Positions 42,907-51,920 of a stretch of DNA of 64,000 nucleotides are shown piece after piece. Position numbers and translations under genes: made by a program. The stretch's first letter is position 1, and every line of letters begins with the position of its first letter. Location: NCBI RefSeq assembly GCF_014654205.1, contig NZ_BNAW01000013.1, positions 101,485-165,484 of the forward strand. Reading direction: 5' to 3'. Under the pieces are notes generated by a model. The model made no database searches. It was not told the DNA's origin and saw only the letters and a list, made by a program, of their open reading frames with translations. The stretch is from Amycolatopsis bullii. Its GTDB lineage: Bacteria > Actinomycetota > Actinomycetes > Mycobacteriales > Pseudonocardiaceae.

Positions 42907-42940
42907 CCGCCACCCGCTGTTGTCACAGTCGCCGTGGCGG
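42907..42940. terminator. Terminator hairpin between convergent SDR and ligase genes
   Basis: CCGCCAC (42907-42913) pairs with GTGGCGG (42934-42940); a second small hairpin TCGCG-AACATG-CGCGA follows at 42943-42958. The 60-bp convergent gap makes bidirectional termination likely. Confidence 0.5.
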
Positions 42941-42966
42941 GGTCGCGAACATGCGCGACGCCGTCA

Positions 42967-44622
42967 TCACCGGGCCGGATCTCGCGTGAGTTCGGGGAGT
43001 TCGGCTTGCTCGATCCGGTCGCGGAGGCGGAACTTCTGGATCTTCCCCGATCCGGTCAGCGGCAGTTCGGCGGTCGTGAACCAGCGTGCGGGTGTCTTGT
43101 GCGGGGCCAGTTTCGCGCGGCACAGGTCGTGCAGTTCGGCGACCGGCGGGATCTGGTCGGCATCGGCGGGCACGACCACCGCGGCGACGATCTCGCCCCA
43201 GGTCGGATCGGGCAGGCCGAGCACGGTCACGTCGCGGACGCCGGGATGGGTGAACAGCACCTGCTCGATCTCGGTGGCGTAGATGTTCTCCCCGCCGCGG
43301 ATGATCATGTCCTTGAGCCGGCCGGTGACCGTGAGATAGCCGCGCTCATCGAGGACACCGAGGTCCCCGGTGTGCAACCACCCGTCCGCGTCGATGGTTT
43401 CCGCGGTGCGTTCGGGCATGCCGAAGTAGCCCAGCATGGTCTGGTAGCCGCGGGCGCAGATCTCGCCGGTCTGTCCCTTGTGGACGGTCCGGCCGGTCGC
43501 CGGATCCCGGACGGCGAGCTCCAGTTGCGGCAGGGGGCGCCCGGCGGTCGTGGCCTTGTCCTCCGGTGCGTCGTCGGGACTGGTCTGGGTGATCACCGGC
43601 GACAGTTCGGTCTGGCCGTACACGGCGGTGAACCGCACGCCGAACCGCTCCTCGACCCGGCGGACGAGCTCGGGCGGGACCGGGCTGCCACCGGAAAGCA
43701 CCCGGGACAGCCGTGACAGGTCGAACCGGTCGAAGCCGGGATGGTTCAGCAGGGCGATGAGCATGGTGGGCACGCCGGCCAGCATGTCGGCGTGGTGCTG
43801 TGCGGCGGCGGTGAGCACGAGGGCCGGGTCGAACAGCTGGCATAGCACGTAGGCGGCACGCTGGTGGGCGCCGCCGAGCACGCCCATGGCGCAGCCGGCG
43901 GTGTGGAACAGCGGCATCGCGGACACCAGGACGCCCTGGTGCGGCAGCTGCGCCCGGTCGATCGAGAACCGGGCGTTGGTCACCAGGCCGCGATGGTGCA
44001 GCAGCGCGCCTTTGGGGAATCCGGTGGTGCCGGAGGTGTACTGGATCTGGGCGGCGTCGCCGGGCCGCACGGCCGGCAACGCACCGGTTTCCCGGTGCGA
44101 GCCCACAGCTTCCGGCCAGTCGCCGAAACATACGGTGGCGCGCACGTCCGGCAGGCCCGCGCTCGCCTCGCGGGCGATGGCGGTCATGTCACTGCCCCGG
44201 AACGTGGCGGTGTGGAACAAGCCGGCCGAACGGGACTGCTCCAGCACGTAGCGCAGTTCGGCCGCGCGCAGCGCGGGGTTCGCGGTCACCAGGACCAGAC
44301 CGGCCAGCGCCGCGCCGTACTGCAGGATCGTCCATTCGGGAATGTTGGGGGCCCAGACGGTGATCCGTTCACCGGGGGAGAACCGGGTCAGCAGCCAGTG
44401 TGCGCACTGCTCTGCTTCGGCGAGCAGGCGGCCGTAGGTCCACTGGCGGTCGGTGCGGTCCGCGCCGGCCAGTGACGGCGCACCGGGCGGCGCGACCTCG
44501 ATCAGCGCGATCTGCTCGCCCGCGTCGGCGGCGGCCTGGCGCAGGAGGTCGCCGGTGGTCAGCTCGAGCACCGGGTGGCTGGTGTTGGCGGGCCAGTACG
44601 CGAGATCGGCGGTGGCGGTCAT
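42967..44622 (-). CDS. Acyl-CoA synthetase (AMP-binding, ANL superfamily)
   Basis: A 551-aa protein, ATG 6 bp behind the hydratase stop. Seen: P-loop-like IQYTSGTTGFPKGALLHH, adenine-binding YGQTELSPVITQ, the hinge TGRLKDMIIRGGENI and the C-terminal catalytic Lys in LPLTGSGKIQKF. It activates a carboxylic acid (medium- or long-chain fatty acid, or an aryl acid) to its CoA thioester. Together with the hydratase and TetR it forms a three-gene acyl-CoA degradation unit. Confidence 0.92.
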   Translation of the reverse strand: MTATADLAYWPANTSHPVLELTTGDLLRQAAADAGEQIALIEVAPPGAPSLAGADRTDRQWTYGRLLAEAEQCAHWLLTRFSPGERITVWAPNIPEWTILQYGAALAGLVLVTANPALRAAELRYVLEQSRSAGLFHTATFRGSDMTAIAREASAGLPDVRATVCFGDWPEAVGSHRETGALPAVRPGDAAQIQYTSGTTGFPKGALLHHRGLVTNARFSIDRAQLPHQGVLVSAMPLFHTAGCAMGVLGGAHQRAAYVLCQLFDPALVLTAAAQHHADMLAGVPTMLIALLNHPGFDRFDLSRLSRVLSGGSPVPPELVRRVEERFGVRFTAVYGQTELSPVITQTSPDDAPEDKATTAGRPLPQLELAVRDPATGRTVHKGQTGEICARGYQTMLGYFGMPERTAETIDADGWLHTGDLGVLDERGYLTVTGRLKDMIIRGGENIYATEIEQVLFTHPGVRDVTVLGLPDPTWGEIVAAVVVPADADQIPPVAELHDLCRAKLAPHKTPARWFTTAELPLTGSGKIQKFRLRDRIEQAELPELTRDPAR

Positions 44623-44628
44623 CGGCGG

Positions 44629-45495
44629 TCACTCCCCGTTCAGTTCGGCCGAGGTCGGGATCGGGCCGCCGCCGTCGGGGATCGGCCGTCCGGCGTCCCG
44701 CCAGCGCACGGCGGCCGGAAAGCCGTGCTGGGCGGCGAACTCCTGGAACCAGCGGCCCTCGGGGGAGTGGCGGGTGATGCCGTCGAACAGGGTGGCCAGG
44801 ATCTGGGTTCCGGACAGCCCCATGTTGTCGTAGGCCTGGTTGATCATCAGCTTCTGCATGGCGAGCTGGTTGATCGGGACTCCGGCGATGCGGTCGGCCA
44901 GCGCCTCCACGGCGTCGTCGAGTCCGGCGGCGGGGACCGCGTCCAGCACGAGTCCCCACGCGGCGGCGGTGGTCCCGTCGATGGTGTCGCCGGTCAGCAG
45001 CATCCGCTTGGCCCGTTCGGCGCCGAGCCGGTAGACCCACATCGCGGTGGTGGGGCACCCCCACACCCTGGCCGGCATGTAGCCGATGCGCGCGTCGTCG
45101 GCCATCACCACCAGGTCGCACGACAGCGCGATGTCACTGCCGCCGGCGACGGCGTACCCCTGGACCTTGGCGATGGTCGGCTTGAGCGAGCGCCACAGGG
45201 TGAAGAAGTCGTCGGTGTTGCGCTTCATGTGCCGGTAGTCCTGGATCGGGTCCCAGACCGGCGGCTGCGTGAGGTCACCGTGCTCGGCGTACTGCTTGAG
45301 GTCGTAGCCCGCGCTGAACGCCCGCCCGGCGCCCTGCACCACGATCACCCGGACCTCGGGGTCGTCGTTGGCCTGCTCGACCAGTTCGCGGAGCCGCCGC
45401 GCCAGCTCCGCCGTGATCGCGTTCAGCCGGTCGGGTCGGTTCAGCGTGAGATACGCCTTGCGGCCGTGCACTTCGTAGCCGATGAGATCACTCAT
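44629..45495 (-). CDS. Enoyl-CoA hydratase/isomerase family protein
   Basis: A 288-aa crotonase-fold protein. Oxyanion-hole segments GRAFSAGYDLKQYAE and GYAVAGGSDIALSCDLVV are clear. The typical hydratase Glu pair is not obvious: the region after GYMPARVWG has CPTTAMWV, so the precise reaction (hydratase, isomerase or other crotonase activity) is open. Its start overlaps the TetR 3' end by 8 bp, showing co-transcription. Confidence 0.88.
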   Translation of the reverse strand: MSDLIGYEVHGRKAYLTLNRPDRLNAITAELARRLRELVEQANDDPEVRVIVVQGAGRAFSAGYDLKQYAEHGDLTQPPVWDPIQDYRHMKRNTDDFFTLWRSLKPTIAKVQGYAVAGGSDIALSCDLVVMADDARIGYMPARVWGCPTTAMWVYRLGAERAKRMLLTGDTIDGTTAAAWGLVLDAVPAAGLDDAVEALADRIAGVPINQLAMQKLMINQAYDNMGLSGTQILATLFDGITRHSPEGRWFQEFAAQHGFPAAVRWRDAGRPIPDGGGPIPTSAELNGE

Positions 45496-46132
45496 GTGTC
45501 GCTCCGTTCTCGTCCAGCGGGCGGCCGGCCAGGATGGCCCGCGCGACCGACGCCCAGTCCTCGAGCAGCCGCTCGGTTGCGCCGCCTTCGCCGCGCAGCA
45601 CGTCGGAGATCGCCAGGCCCCGCAGGAATTGCACGGTCAGCGACGCCACCATCGGGTAGCGGTCGCCGGTCACCAGGTCCGCGCCGAACACGTCGTCGAC
45701 CACCCGGTACAGATCGCGGCGGGCCCGCTTTTCCTCGTCGCGCAGTACGTCCCGCAATTGGTGATCGGTGCGCGCGGCGGCCCACAGTTCCAGCTCGGCG
45801 ACGAACGCGGGGCGCACCATCGACGCGCCCAGCACCCGGACCGCACGCGTCACCCGATCGAGTTCGGCCGGCAGGGCGGCCGCCGCCTCCCGCACCGCCA
45901 GTTCGTTGCGTTCCATCAGCGCCCGGATCGTGGCGCCCAGCATCGCTTCCCGGGTCGGGAAGTGATGCAGCAGCGCTCCGCGGCTGAACCCGCCGGTGCG
46001 TTGCACCTCGACGGTCGTGGTCGCGGCCAGCCCGCGGGTGACCAGCAGGTCCACCGCGACCGCGACGATGCGCTGACGCGTGGCTTCCCGCTGCGCGGCT
46101 CGGGTGCCGGGCGGTTTGGTGTCCGGAGGCAT
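45488..46132 (-). CDS. TetR-family regulator of the acyl-CoA unit
   Basis: A 214-aa protein; HTH IVAVAVDLLVTRGLAATTTV then EVQRTGGFSRGALLHHFPTR. First gene of the operon with the hydratase and ligase; likely an acyl-CoA-responsive repressor (inference, as in FadR/PsrA-type TetRs). A perfect palindrome lies just upstream. Confidence 0.88.
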   Translation of the reverse strand: MPPDTKPPGTRAAQREATRQRIVAVAVDLLVTRGLAATTTVEVQRTGGFSRGALLHHFPTREAMLGATIRALMERNELAVREAAAALPAELDRVTRAVRVLGASMVRPAFVAELELWAAARTDHQLRDVLRDEEKRARRDLYRVVDDVFGADLVTGDRYPMVASLTVQFLRGLAISDVLRGEGGATERLLEDWASVARAILAGRPLDENGATHE

Positions 46133-46146
46133 GCCGGCACCGTTTC

Positions 46147-46164
46147 ACAGTCACATCTGACTGT
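46147..46164. promoter_or_regulatory. Palindromic TetR operator overlapping the LacI 3' end
   Basis: ACAGTCA-CATC-TGACTGT, perfect 7-bp arms, 15 bp before the TetR start and covering the last codon and stop of the upstream LacI gene. On the minus strand TTGACA (46167-46162) overlaps it and may be the -35 box, as expected for autorepression. Confidence 0.6.
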
Positions 46165-47191
46165 CAATGCGGTGTCGAGGGGTGCTGTCCCGCAACACGA
46201 CGGTGGTCGGCAGCCGCACGACCTCGCCCGGGTCGTTGCCGGCCAGGGCCAGCTCGATCGCGCGCAGGCCCATCGCGTGCATGGGCACGCCGACGGTGGT
46301 CAGGGCCGGGGTGACGTCGGTGGCGGCGCTGATGTCGTCGAAGCCGGCGATGGCGAGGTCGCGTCCGGGGACCAGGCCCGCGTCGCGCAGGGCGCGCATG
46401 GCGCCGATCGCCATGACGTCGTTGACCGCGAACACCAGCTCGAGGCCGTCCAGGCCGCGGTCGAGTAGCCGCGTCATGGCCGCGTGGCCGCCGTCCTCGG
46501 TGAACTCGGTTTCGATCCGGTCGGGCGCATCGAGTCCCGCACGGGCGAGGCCGGCGAGGAACCCGTCCGCGCGGTCGCGGGAGGTGCGTAGCGCGTCGGG
46601 TCCGCGCAGCACGGCGAACCGCCGGTATCCGTGGGCCACCAGGGCGGTGGCCAGCTCTTCGGCGCCGTGGTGGTTGTCGATGGTGACGGTGCCGTAGGGC
46701 AGGGCCGGCTGGCTCACCACGGCCACGCGTCCCCCCGCGGCTTCGTACGCCTGCAGTTCCCGGGCGAGTGCGGCGTGGTCGTCCCCGATGCGGCTGCCGC
46801 CGAGGATGATCGCGTGCGGGCGGTGGCCGCGCAGGGTCGAGACGATCTCCAGCTCGCGGTCCGGTGACCGGTCGGTGACCGCCATGGTCACCGTCAGCCC
46901 GGCGGCCTCGGCGCCTTCGATGGCGCCGGCGGCGATGGAGGAGAAGTACGGGTCGGCGAGGTCGTGGATGATCAGCGCGATCGTCTTCGTCGAGCCTCGG
47001 GCGGTGGCCTGCGCCGACAGGTTCGGCGCGTAGCCGAGTTTCGCGGCCGCCTGGAGCACGAGCGCGAGCTTCTCCGGACTGACGTTACGGGTGCTGCCGT
47101 TGAGTGCCCGCGACGCCGTGGCCGCGGAGACGCCGGCCTCCGTGGCGACGTCCCGCAGCGTGGGGGAGGAGCCGGTGGGTGCCTCGGTCAT
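46151..47191 (-). CDS. LacI-family regulator (divergent from the beta-helix gene)
   Basis: A 346-aa protein; ATG at 47191, the start nearest the HTH; the in-frame extension to 47329 would cover the operator. HTH: LRDVATEAGVSAATASRALN; periplasmic-binding-like effector domain with IDNHHGA, FAVNDVMAIGAM and the FDDISAATDVTPALTTV signature. It should bind the GGAATACGTTTTCC palindrome between it and the beta-helix gene and respond to a sugar from the degraded glycan. Confidence 0.9.
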   Translation of the reverse strand: MTEAPTGSSPTLRDVATEAGVSAATASRALNGSTRNVSPEKLALVLQAAAKLGYAPNLSAQATARGSTKTIALIIHDLADPYFSSIAAGAIEGAEAAGLTVTMAVTDRSPDRELEIVSTLRGHRPHAIILGGSRIGDDHAALARELQAYEAAGGRVAVVSQPALPYGTVTIDNHHGAEELATALVAHGYRRFAVLRGPDALRTSRDRADGFLAGLARAGLDAPDRIETEFTEDGGHAAMTRLLDRGLDGLELVFAVNDVMAIGAMRALRDAGLVPGRDLAIAGFDDISAATDVTPALTTVGVPMHAMGLRAIELALAGNDPGEVVRLPTTVVLRDSTPRHRIDSQM

Positions 47192-47240
47192 GGGGTGACG
47201 AACTCTTCCCTCGTTCTTGTGAAGCTCGACAATAGATGGT

Positions 47241-47254
47241 GGAATACGTTTTCC
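47241..47254. promoter_or_regulatory. LacI-type operator, copy 1
   Basis: GGAATACGTTTTCC, a GGAA-n-ACGT-n-TTCC palindrome with the central CG typical of LacI operators. It lies 50 bp before the LacI start and 35 bp before the beta-helix start. A near-identical copy is at 50043-50056. Confidence 0.7.
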
Positions 47255-47288
47255 GGCAGTGGTCCCACGATGGCGTGAGGAGTACCAC

Positions 47289-48956
47289 GTGTTCAGTATC
47301 TCCAGGCAAGCCGCTCCGGCGTTGCTCACGGCGGCATTGCTCGTCGCCTCGGCGCAGGTGATTCTCGCTGCCCCCAGCGCGTCGGCCGCCGGGGTGAGCT
47401 ACTACGTCGACGCTGCGCAGGGCAACGACAGCGCGGCCGGGACGGACAGCGCGCACGCCTGGCGCAGCCTCACGAAGGTCAACCAGATGACCTTCCACGC
47501 GGGGGACCAACTCCTGCTGAAGGCAGGTGGGCGGTGGAGCGGGCAGCTGTGGCCGAAGGGCTCCGGCGCCTCGGGTGCGCCGGTCACGATCGACCGCTAC
47601 GGCGACGGCGCGAACCCGCGGATCGACGGCGGCGGCGCGGTCGCCGACACCGTGCGCCTGGCCGACCAGGAGTTCTGGACGATTCGGCACCTCGAGGTGA
47701 CCAACCAGGCGCCGTCGACGGGCACGCCGGGGGCGAACCTCCAAGACCTGCGGGGCATCCACGTCACCGGCACCGGCGGCCGGACACTGCACGGCTTCGT
47801 CATCGACGGTGTCAGCGTCCACGACGTCACCGGCGAGGTGAACTGGATCGGCGGCGACACGGCGGACAACGCTCCGGGGATCCACTTCAAGATGGGCTGG
47901 GACCGCTCCAAGAAGACCGGCGGCATCGTCTTCGACTCCACCGTGGCGAACATCGGGGCGCCACCGGCGGCGCCGACGGTGCTCGACGGCATCACGATCC
48001 AGAACTCGGTCGTCGCGAACACCTCGTTCGCGGGCATCGTGGTCAAGCAGTACTCCGGGGACGCCCCGGGTGCGGTGGCCATCGGCTGGGGCAGCCGCAC
48101 GAGCGCGGGCGACACCAGGTTCACCCCGCACACGAACGTGGTCATCCGCGGGAACCACATCAGCCAGCCCAGTACCGCCTACGGCTGCAACGGCGTGTAC
48201 CTGACCGGCGTCCGGCACGCGGTGGTCGAGCAGAACGTGGTGTACCGGGCCGGGACGTCGGGCATCGAGGCCTACTTCGCCGACGACGTGACCATCCAGT
48301 CCAACGAGGTCGCCGAGACGCAGCAGAAGGCCCACGGCGCGGACTCCAACGGCATCGACGCGGACAAGGCCACGACGAAGGTGGTCGTGCAGTACAACTG
48401 GTCGCACGGCAACGGCGACGGCATCTTGCTGTGCCAGTTCGTCTTCGGGGACGTCGTGGTGCGCTACAACGTGCTCGCCGGCAACACCCGGTACCCGCTC
48501 TACCTGCACTCGGACAAGGCGTCGAAGGCGAAGGTGTACGGCAACACGCTCTACAACGACCGCGGCAAGTACCTGGTCTACGGCTACGGGACCTCGCTGA
48601 CCTCGTCGTATGACCTCACGGACAACATCCTGTACTCGAAGGTGGCGGGCGCGTCGCTGACCACCGGTTCGACGATCCGCTACGACAGCAACCTGTACGG
48701 CGGCGCGAGCCTGCCGGTGCCCTCGGGTGACGTCCACGCCGTCCGCGCGGATCCGCAGTTCACCGGGGCGCCGGACTACACGGCAGGGACACCGGCGTCC
48801 GGGCCGCGGCTCACCGCGGCGTACGGTCTGCGGGTCCGGTCCGGCTCGCCCGCCGTCAACCGGGGTGTGGTGATCAGCGGCAACGGTGGCCGGGACTACG
48901 CGGGCACCCCGCTGTATGCCGGCAAACCAGACATCGGCGCGTTCGAAGTGGGGTAG
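47289..48956 (+). CDS. Secreted right-handed beta-helix protein (polysaccharide lyase- or hydrolase-like)
   Basis: A 555-aa protein from GTG at 47289 (GAGGAGTACCAC upstream). Signal peptide at residues 1-34 ending ASAAG. The mature N-terminus YYVDAAQGNDSAAGTD is the usual entry to parallel beta-helix proteins, and Asn/Val-rich coils follow (VVIRGNHIS, VEQNVVYRAGTSGIE, VTIQSNEVAETQQ). Such folds serve pectate lyases, polygalacturonases and related enzymes; active-site residues could not be assigned. Probably acts outside the cell on the same glycan as the downstream esterases. Confidence 0.78.
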   Translation: MFSISRQAAPALLTAALLVASAQVILAAPSASAAGVSYYVDAAQGNDSAAGTDSAHAWRSLTKVNQMTFHAGDQLLLKAGGRWSGQLWPKGSGASGAPVTIDRYGDGANPRIDGGGAVADTVRLADQEFWTIRHLEVTNQAPSTGTPGANLQDLRGIHVTGTGGRTLHGFVIDGVSVHDVTGEVNWIGGDTADNAPGIHFKMGWDRSKKTGGIVFDSTVANIGAPPAAPTVLDGITIQNSVVANTSFAGIVVKQYSGDAPGAVAIGWGSRTSAGDTRFTPHTNVVIRGNHISQPSTAYGCNGVYLTGVRHAVVEQNVVYRAGTSGIEAYFADDVTIQSNEVAETQQKAHGADSNGIDADKATTKVVVQYNWSHGNGDGILLCQFVFGDVVVRYNVLAGNTRYPLYLHSDKASKAKVYGNTLYNDRGKYLVYGYGTSLTSSYDLTDNILYSKVAGASLTTGSTIRYDSNLYGGASLPVPSGDVHAVRADPQFTGAPDYTAGTPASGPRLTAAYGLRVRSGSPAVNRGVVISGNGGRDYAGTPLYAGKPDIGAFEVG

Positions 48957-48959
48957 AGG

Positions 48960-50003
48960 ATGCCGCACCCGGCACGGGACACCGTGACGCTGCACGACGT
49001 CGCCGCGGTCGCGGGTGTCTCGCTCGCGACCGCGTCCCGGGTACTCGGGAGCAGCTCCCGGACCGTCGCGCCGGAGCTGCGCGAGCGGGTGCTGGCCGCG
49101 GCCGAGCGGCTGCACTACACCGCGGACGCCTCCGCGCGGGCGATGAGGCGGGTCAGCGACTCCCTCGCGCTGGTCGCCGACGACGTCACCACCCCGTCGA
49201 TGGCCATCGTGGTCTCGGCGATGGAACGCGCGGCCAGCACGACCGGGGCCTTCGTCACCGTCTCCGCGACCCACGGCGACCCCGAACGCCAGCTGGAGAC
49301 CATCCGCCGGGTCAGGGCCCTGCGGCCGCGGGCGCTGGTGCTGACCTCCGGCCGCGTCGACGCCGGCGCGCTGTCCGGACGGCTGCTCGCGGAACTGCGC
49401 GCGTACGAGCACGACGGCGGCCGTGTGGTGATCGTGGGGGACACGGACCTGCCGTTCCATTCCGTCGGGTTCGACAACCGCGGCGCGGCATCCCGCCTCG
49501 GCCGGTACGTGGCCGAGACGGGGCACCGCCGCATCGTGATCATCGCCGGCGCCCAGGGGGAGGCCGCCCCGGAAGCCCGGACCGCGGGGCTGGTCGACGG
49601 CCTCCGGGCGGGGGGCGTCGCCGAGTCCGCCGTGCGGATCGTGCACTGCCCGGTCAGCCGGGAGGGCGGGTACGAAGTGGCCCGCCACCTGGCCGCCGAA
49701 GGGATGGCTGGGATCGACGCGGTCCTGGCGGTCAACGATCTGATCGCGGTCGGCGCGCTCCGGGCCTTGCGCGAGGCCGGCGTCGCCGTGCCGGACGACG
49801 TGTCGCTGACCGGGTTCGACGACATCGGGCCCGCGGTCAACGTGACGCCCAGGCTGACCACCATGGCGCTGCCGCTCGCCTACGCCGGAACCGAGGCGAT
49901 CCGGCTCGCCCTCGGCGAACCCGGCGCGGTCACCCACGTGACCGTCGAAGGCCGGCTGGTGCTCCGGGACAGCACCGGGGACCGGGCCACGACCGCAGGC
50001 TGA
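48960..50003 (+). CDS. LacI-family regulator, second copy
   Basis: A 347-aa protein starting 3 bp after the beta-helix stop. HTH: LHDVAAVAGVSLATASRVLG; effector domain with VGFDNRGA, VLAVNDLIAVGALRALREAG and FDDIGPAVNVTPRLTTM. It is parallel to the other LacI protein in length and motif order, and the pair may be an old duplication. Likely binds the operator at 50043 and/or 47241. Confidence 0.9.
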   Translation: MPHPARDTVTLHDVAAVAGVSLATASRVLGSSSRTVAPELRERVLAAAERLHYTADASARAMRRVSDSLALVADDVTTPSMAIVVSAMERAASTTGAFVTVSATHGDPERQLETIRRVRALRPRALVLTSGRVDAGALSGRLLAELRAYEHDGGRVVIVGDTDLPFHSVGFDNRGAASRLGRYVAETGHRRIVIIAGAQGEAAPEARTAGLVDGLRAGGVAESAVRIVHCPVSREGGYEVARHLAAEGMAGIDAVLAVNDLIAVGALRALREAGVAVPDDVSLTGFDDIGPAVNVTPRLTTMALPLAYAGTEAIRLALGEPGAVTHVTVEGRLVLRDSTGDRATTAG

Positions 50004-50042
50004 TGCGCTCTTGACGTCCGCTGTGCTCCCGGCCACACTGCT

Positions 50043-50056
50043 GGAATGCGTTTTCC
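50043..50056. promoter_or_regulatory. LacI-type operator, copy 2
   Basis: GGAATGCGTTTTCC differs from copy 1 by one base and lies 25 bp before the ABC permease start. This gives common control of the beta-helix gene and the transport/esterase operon. Confidence 0.7.
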
Positions 50057-50080
50057 GAGTCTCGGCGAAGAGACGACGGT

Positions 50081-51004
50081 ATGAGCACCCTCGACGAGCT
50101 TCGCGGACTGCGTCGGCGCGGCGCGCGGTCCTCCCGGCGTGACAACAAGGCCGCGTTCGGGTTCCTGCTGCCGTGGTTCGCCGGGCTGGTGTTCATCACC
50201 GCCGGGCCGATCGCGGCGTCGCTCGGGCTGGGGTTCACCAAGTACAACCTGATCCAGCCGCCGAAGTTCATCGGGCTGGGCAACTTCGCCCGGGTCTTCA
50301 CCGACGAGCGGCTGCACAACGCGCTGCGGGTGACGTTCACTTACGTCCTGGTATCGGTTCCGCTGCAGCTGGCGTGCGCGCTGGGGATCGCCATGCTCCT
50401 GGATCGGGGCATGCGGGGCCTGGCCTTCTACCGCTCGGCGTTCTACCTGCCGTCGCTGCTGGGGTCGAGCGTGGCGATCGCGGTGCTGTGGCGGCAGATC
50501 TTCGGCACCGAGGGGCTGGTGAACCGGGTGCTCGGCCTGGTCGGCATCAGCGGGCACGGGTGGATCTCCGACCCGGATTCGGCGCTGTCGACGCTGATCG
50601 TGCTCAACGTGTGGACGTTCGGGGCGCCGATGATCATCTTCCTGGCCGGGCTGCGGCAGATCCCGGTGGCGTACTACGAAGCCGCGGCCATCGACGGCGC
50701 GGGCCGGTGGACGCGGTTCCGGCGGATCACCCTGCCGTTGCTGTCGCCGATCGTCTTCTTCAACCTGGTGCTGCAGATCATCCACGCCTTCCAGTCGTTC
50801 ACCCAGGCGTTCGTGGTGTCCGGTGGCACCGGGGGGCCGGCGGACTCCACCATGCTGTACACGCTTTACCTGTACCAGCAGGGTTTCGCGCGCTTCGACA
50901 TGGGTTATGCCTCGGCGCTGGCGTGGTCGCTGCTGCTGATCATCGCCGGGATCACCGGCCTCAACTTCTGGGCGTCGAGGTTCTGGGTGTTCTATGACGA
51001 CTGA
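50081..51004 (+). CDS. Sugar ABC transporter permease (MalF/UgpA type)
   Basis: A 307-aa protein with about six TM helices and the EAA loop YYEAAAIDGAGRWTRFRRIT. Partner of the next permease and of the lipoprotein binding protein; no ATPase is encoded nearby. Ends with an 11-bp overlap into the next permease gene. Confidence 0.92.
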   Translation: MSTLDELRGLRRRGARSSRRDNKAAFGFLLPWFAGLVFITAGPIAASLGLGFTKYNLIQPPKFIGLGNFARVFTDERLHNALRVTFTYVLVSVPLQLACALGIAMLLDRGMRGLAFYRSAFYLPSLLGSSVAIAVLWRQIFGTEGLVNRVLGLVGISGHGWISDPDSALSTLIVLNVWTFGAPMIIFLAGLRQIPVAYYEAAAIDGAGRWTRFRRITLPLLSPIVFFNLVLQIIHAFQSFTQAFVVSGGTGGPADSTMLYTLYLYQQGFARFDMGYASALAWSLLLIIAGITGLNFWASRFWVFYDD

Positions 51005-51899
51005 AATCGCGACCGGGCCGGCCGCTACCGTCCCGCCTTGGAAGCCGGGGCGGGCGTCCCGGCCGACCGGCCGGAGTGTCCTGCGGGCCACCGCCAAGCA
51101 CCTCGGCCTGGTGCTGCTCGCCGTGGTCATGCTCTACCCGGTGCTGTGGATGGTCGTCAGCTCGCTGCGGCCGAACGACGAGATCTTCCGCAGCCCCGGC
51201 TTGGTGCTGGATCACCTGCGGGTGCAGAACTACGCCGACGGTTGGACCGCGCTGGCCTCGCCGTTCGGCCACTACCTGGTCAACTCGGCGATCGTGGTGC
51301 TGGGCTGCATCCTCGGGAACCTCATGTCGTGCTCCATGGCCGCGTATGCGTTCGCGCGCCTGGAGTTCACCGGCAAGCGGTGGTGGTTCGCGGTCATGCT
51401 CGGCACGATCATGCTGCCGGTGCACGTGATCATCGTGCCGCAGTACATCCTGTTCTCCCAGCTGGGCTGGGTGAACACGGTCCTGCCGCTGATCGTGCCG
51501 AAGGTGCTGGCCACCGACGCGTTCTTCGTGTTCCTGATGGTGCAGTTCATCCGGAGGCTGCCGCGGGAGCTGGACGAGGCGGCGCGCATCGACGGCTGCG
51601 GGCACCCCCGGATCTTCCTGCGGATCGTCCTGCCGCTGATGAAACCGGCGCTGGCCACCACGACGATCTTCACGTTCATCTGGACTTGGAACGATTTCTT
51701 CAGCCAGCTCATCTACCTGACCGACCCGCAGATGTACACCGTCCCGGTTGCCCTGCGCTCGTTCGTCGACGCCACGTCGACCACTTCGTGGGGATCGCTG
51801 TTCGCGATGAGCGTCCTCTCCATCCTCCCCATCTTCCTGGCGTTCCTCTTCGGACAGCGCTACCTCGTCCGGGGAATCGCCACAACCGGGGGCAAGTAG
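50994..51899 (+). CDS. Sugar ABC transporter permease (MalG/UgpE type)
   Basis: A 301-aa protein with six TM helices and EAA loop LDEAARIDGCGHPRIFLRIV. It completes the membrane part of a CUT1-type importer for oligosaccharides. The ATP-hydrolysing subunit is probably the shared MsiK-like protein encoded elsewhere, as in other actinomycetes (inference). Confidence 0.92.
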   Translation: MTTEIATGPAATVPPWKPGRASRPTGRSVLRATAKHLGLVLLAVVMLYPVLWMVVSSLRPNDEIFRSPGLVLDHLRVQNYADGWTALASPFGHYLVNSAIVVLGCILGNLMSCSMAAYAFARLEFTGKRWWFAVMLGTIMLPVHVIIVPQYILFSQLGWVNTVLPLIVPKVLATDAFFVFLMVQFIRRLPRELDEAARIDGCGHPRIFLRIVLPLMKPALATTTIFTFIWTWNDFFSQLIYLTDPQMYTVPVALRSFVDATSTTSWGSLFAMSVLSILPIFLAFLFGQRYLVRGIATTGGK

Positions 51900-51920
51900 C
51901 CCCGGAAAGGACTCCAGTCC

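Noticed and set aside
47085..50036. 983-residue minus-strand frame
   Set aside because: Antisense to the beta-helix and LacI genes; no motif or start signal.
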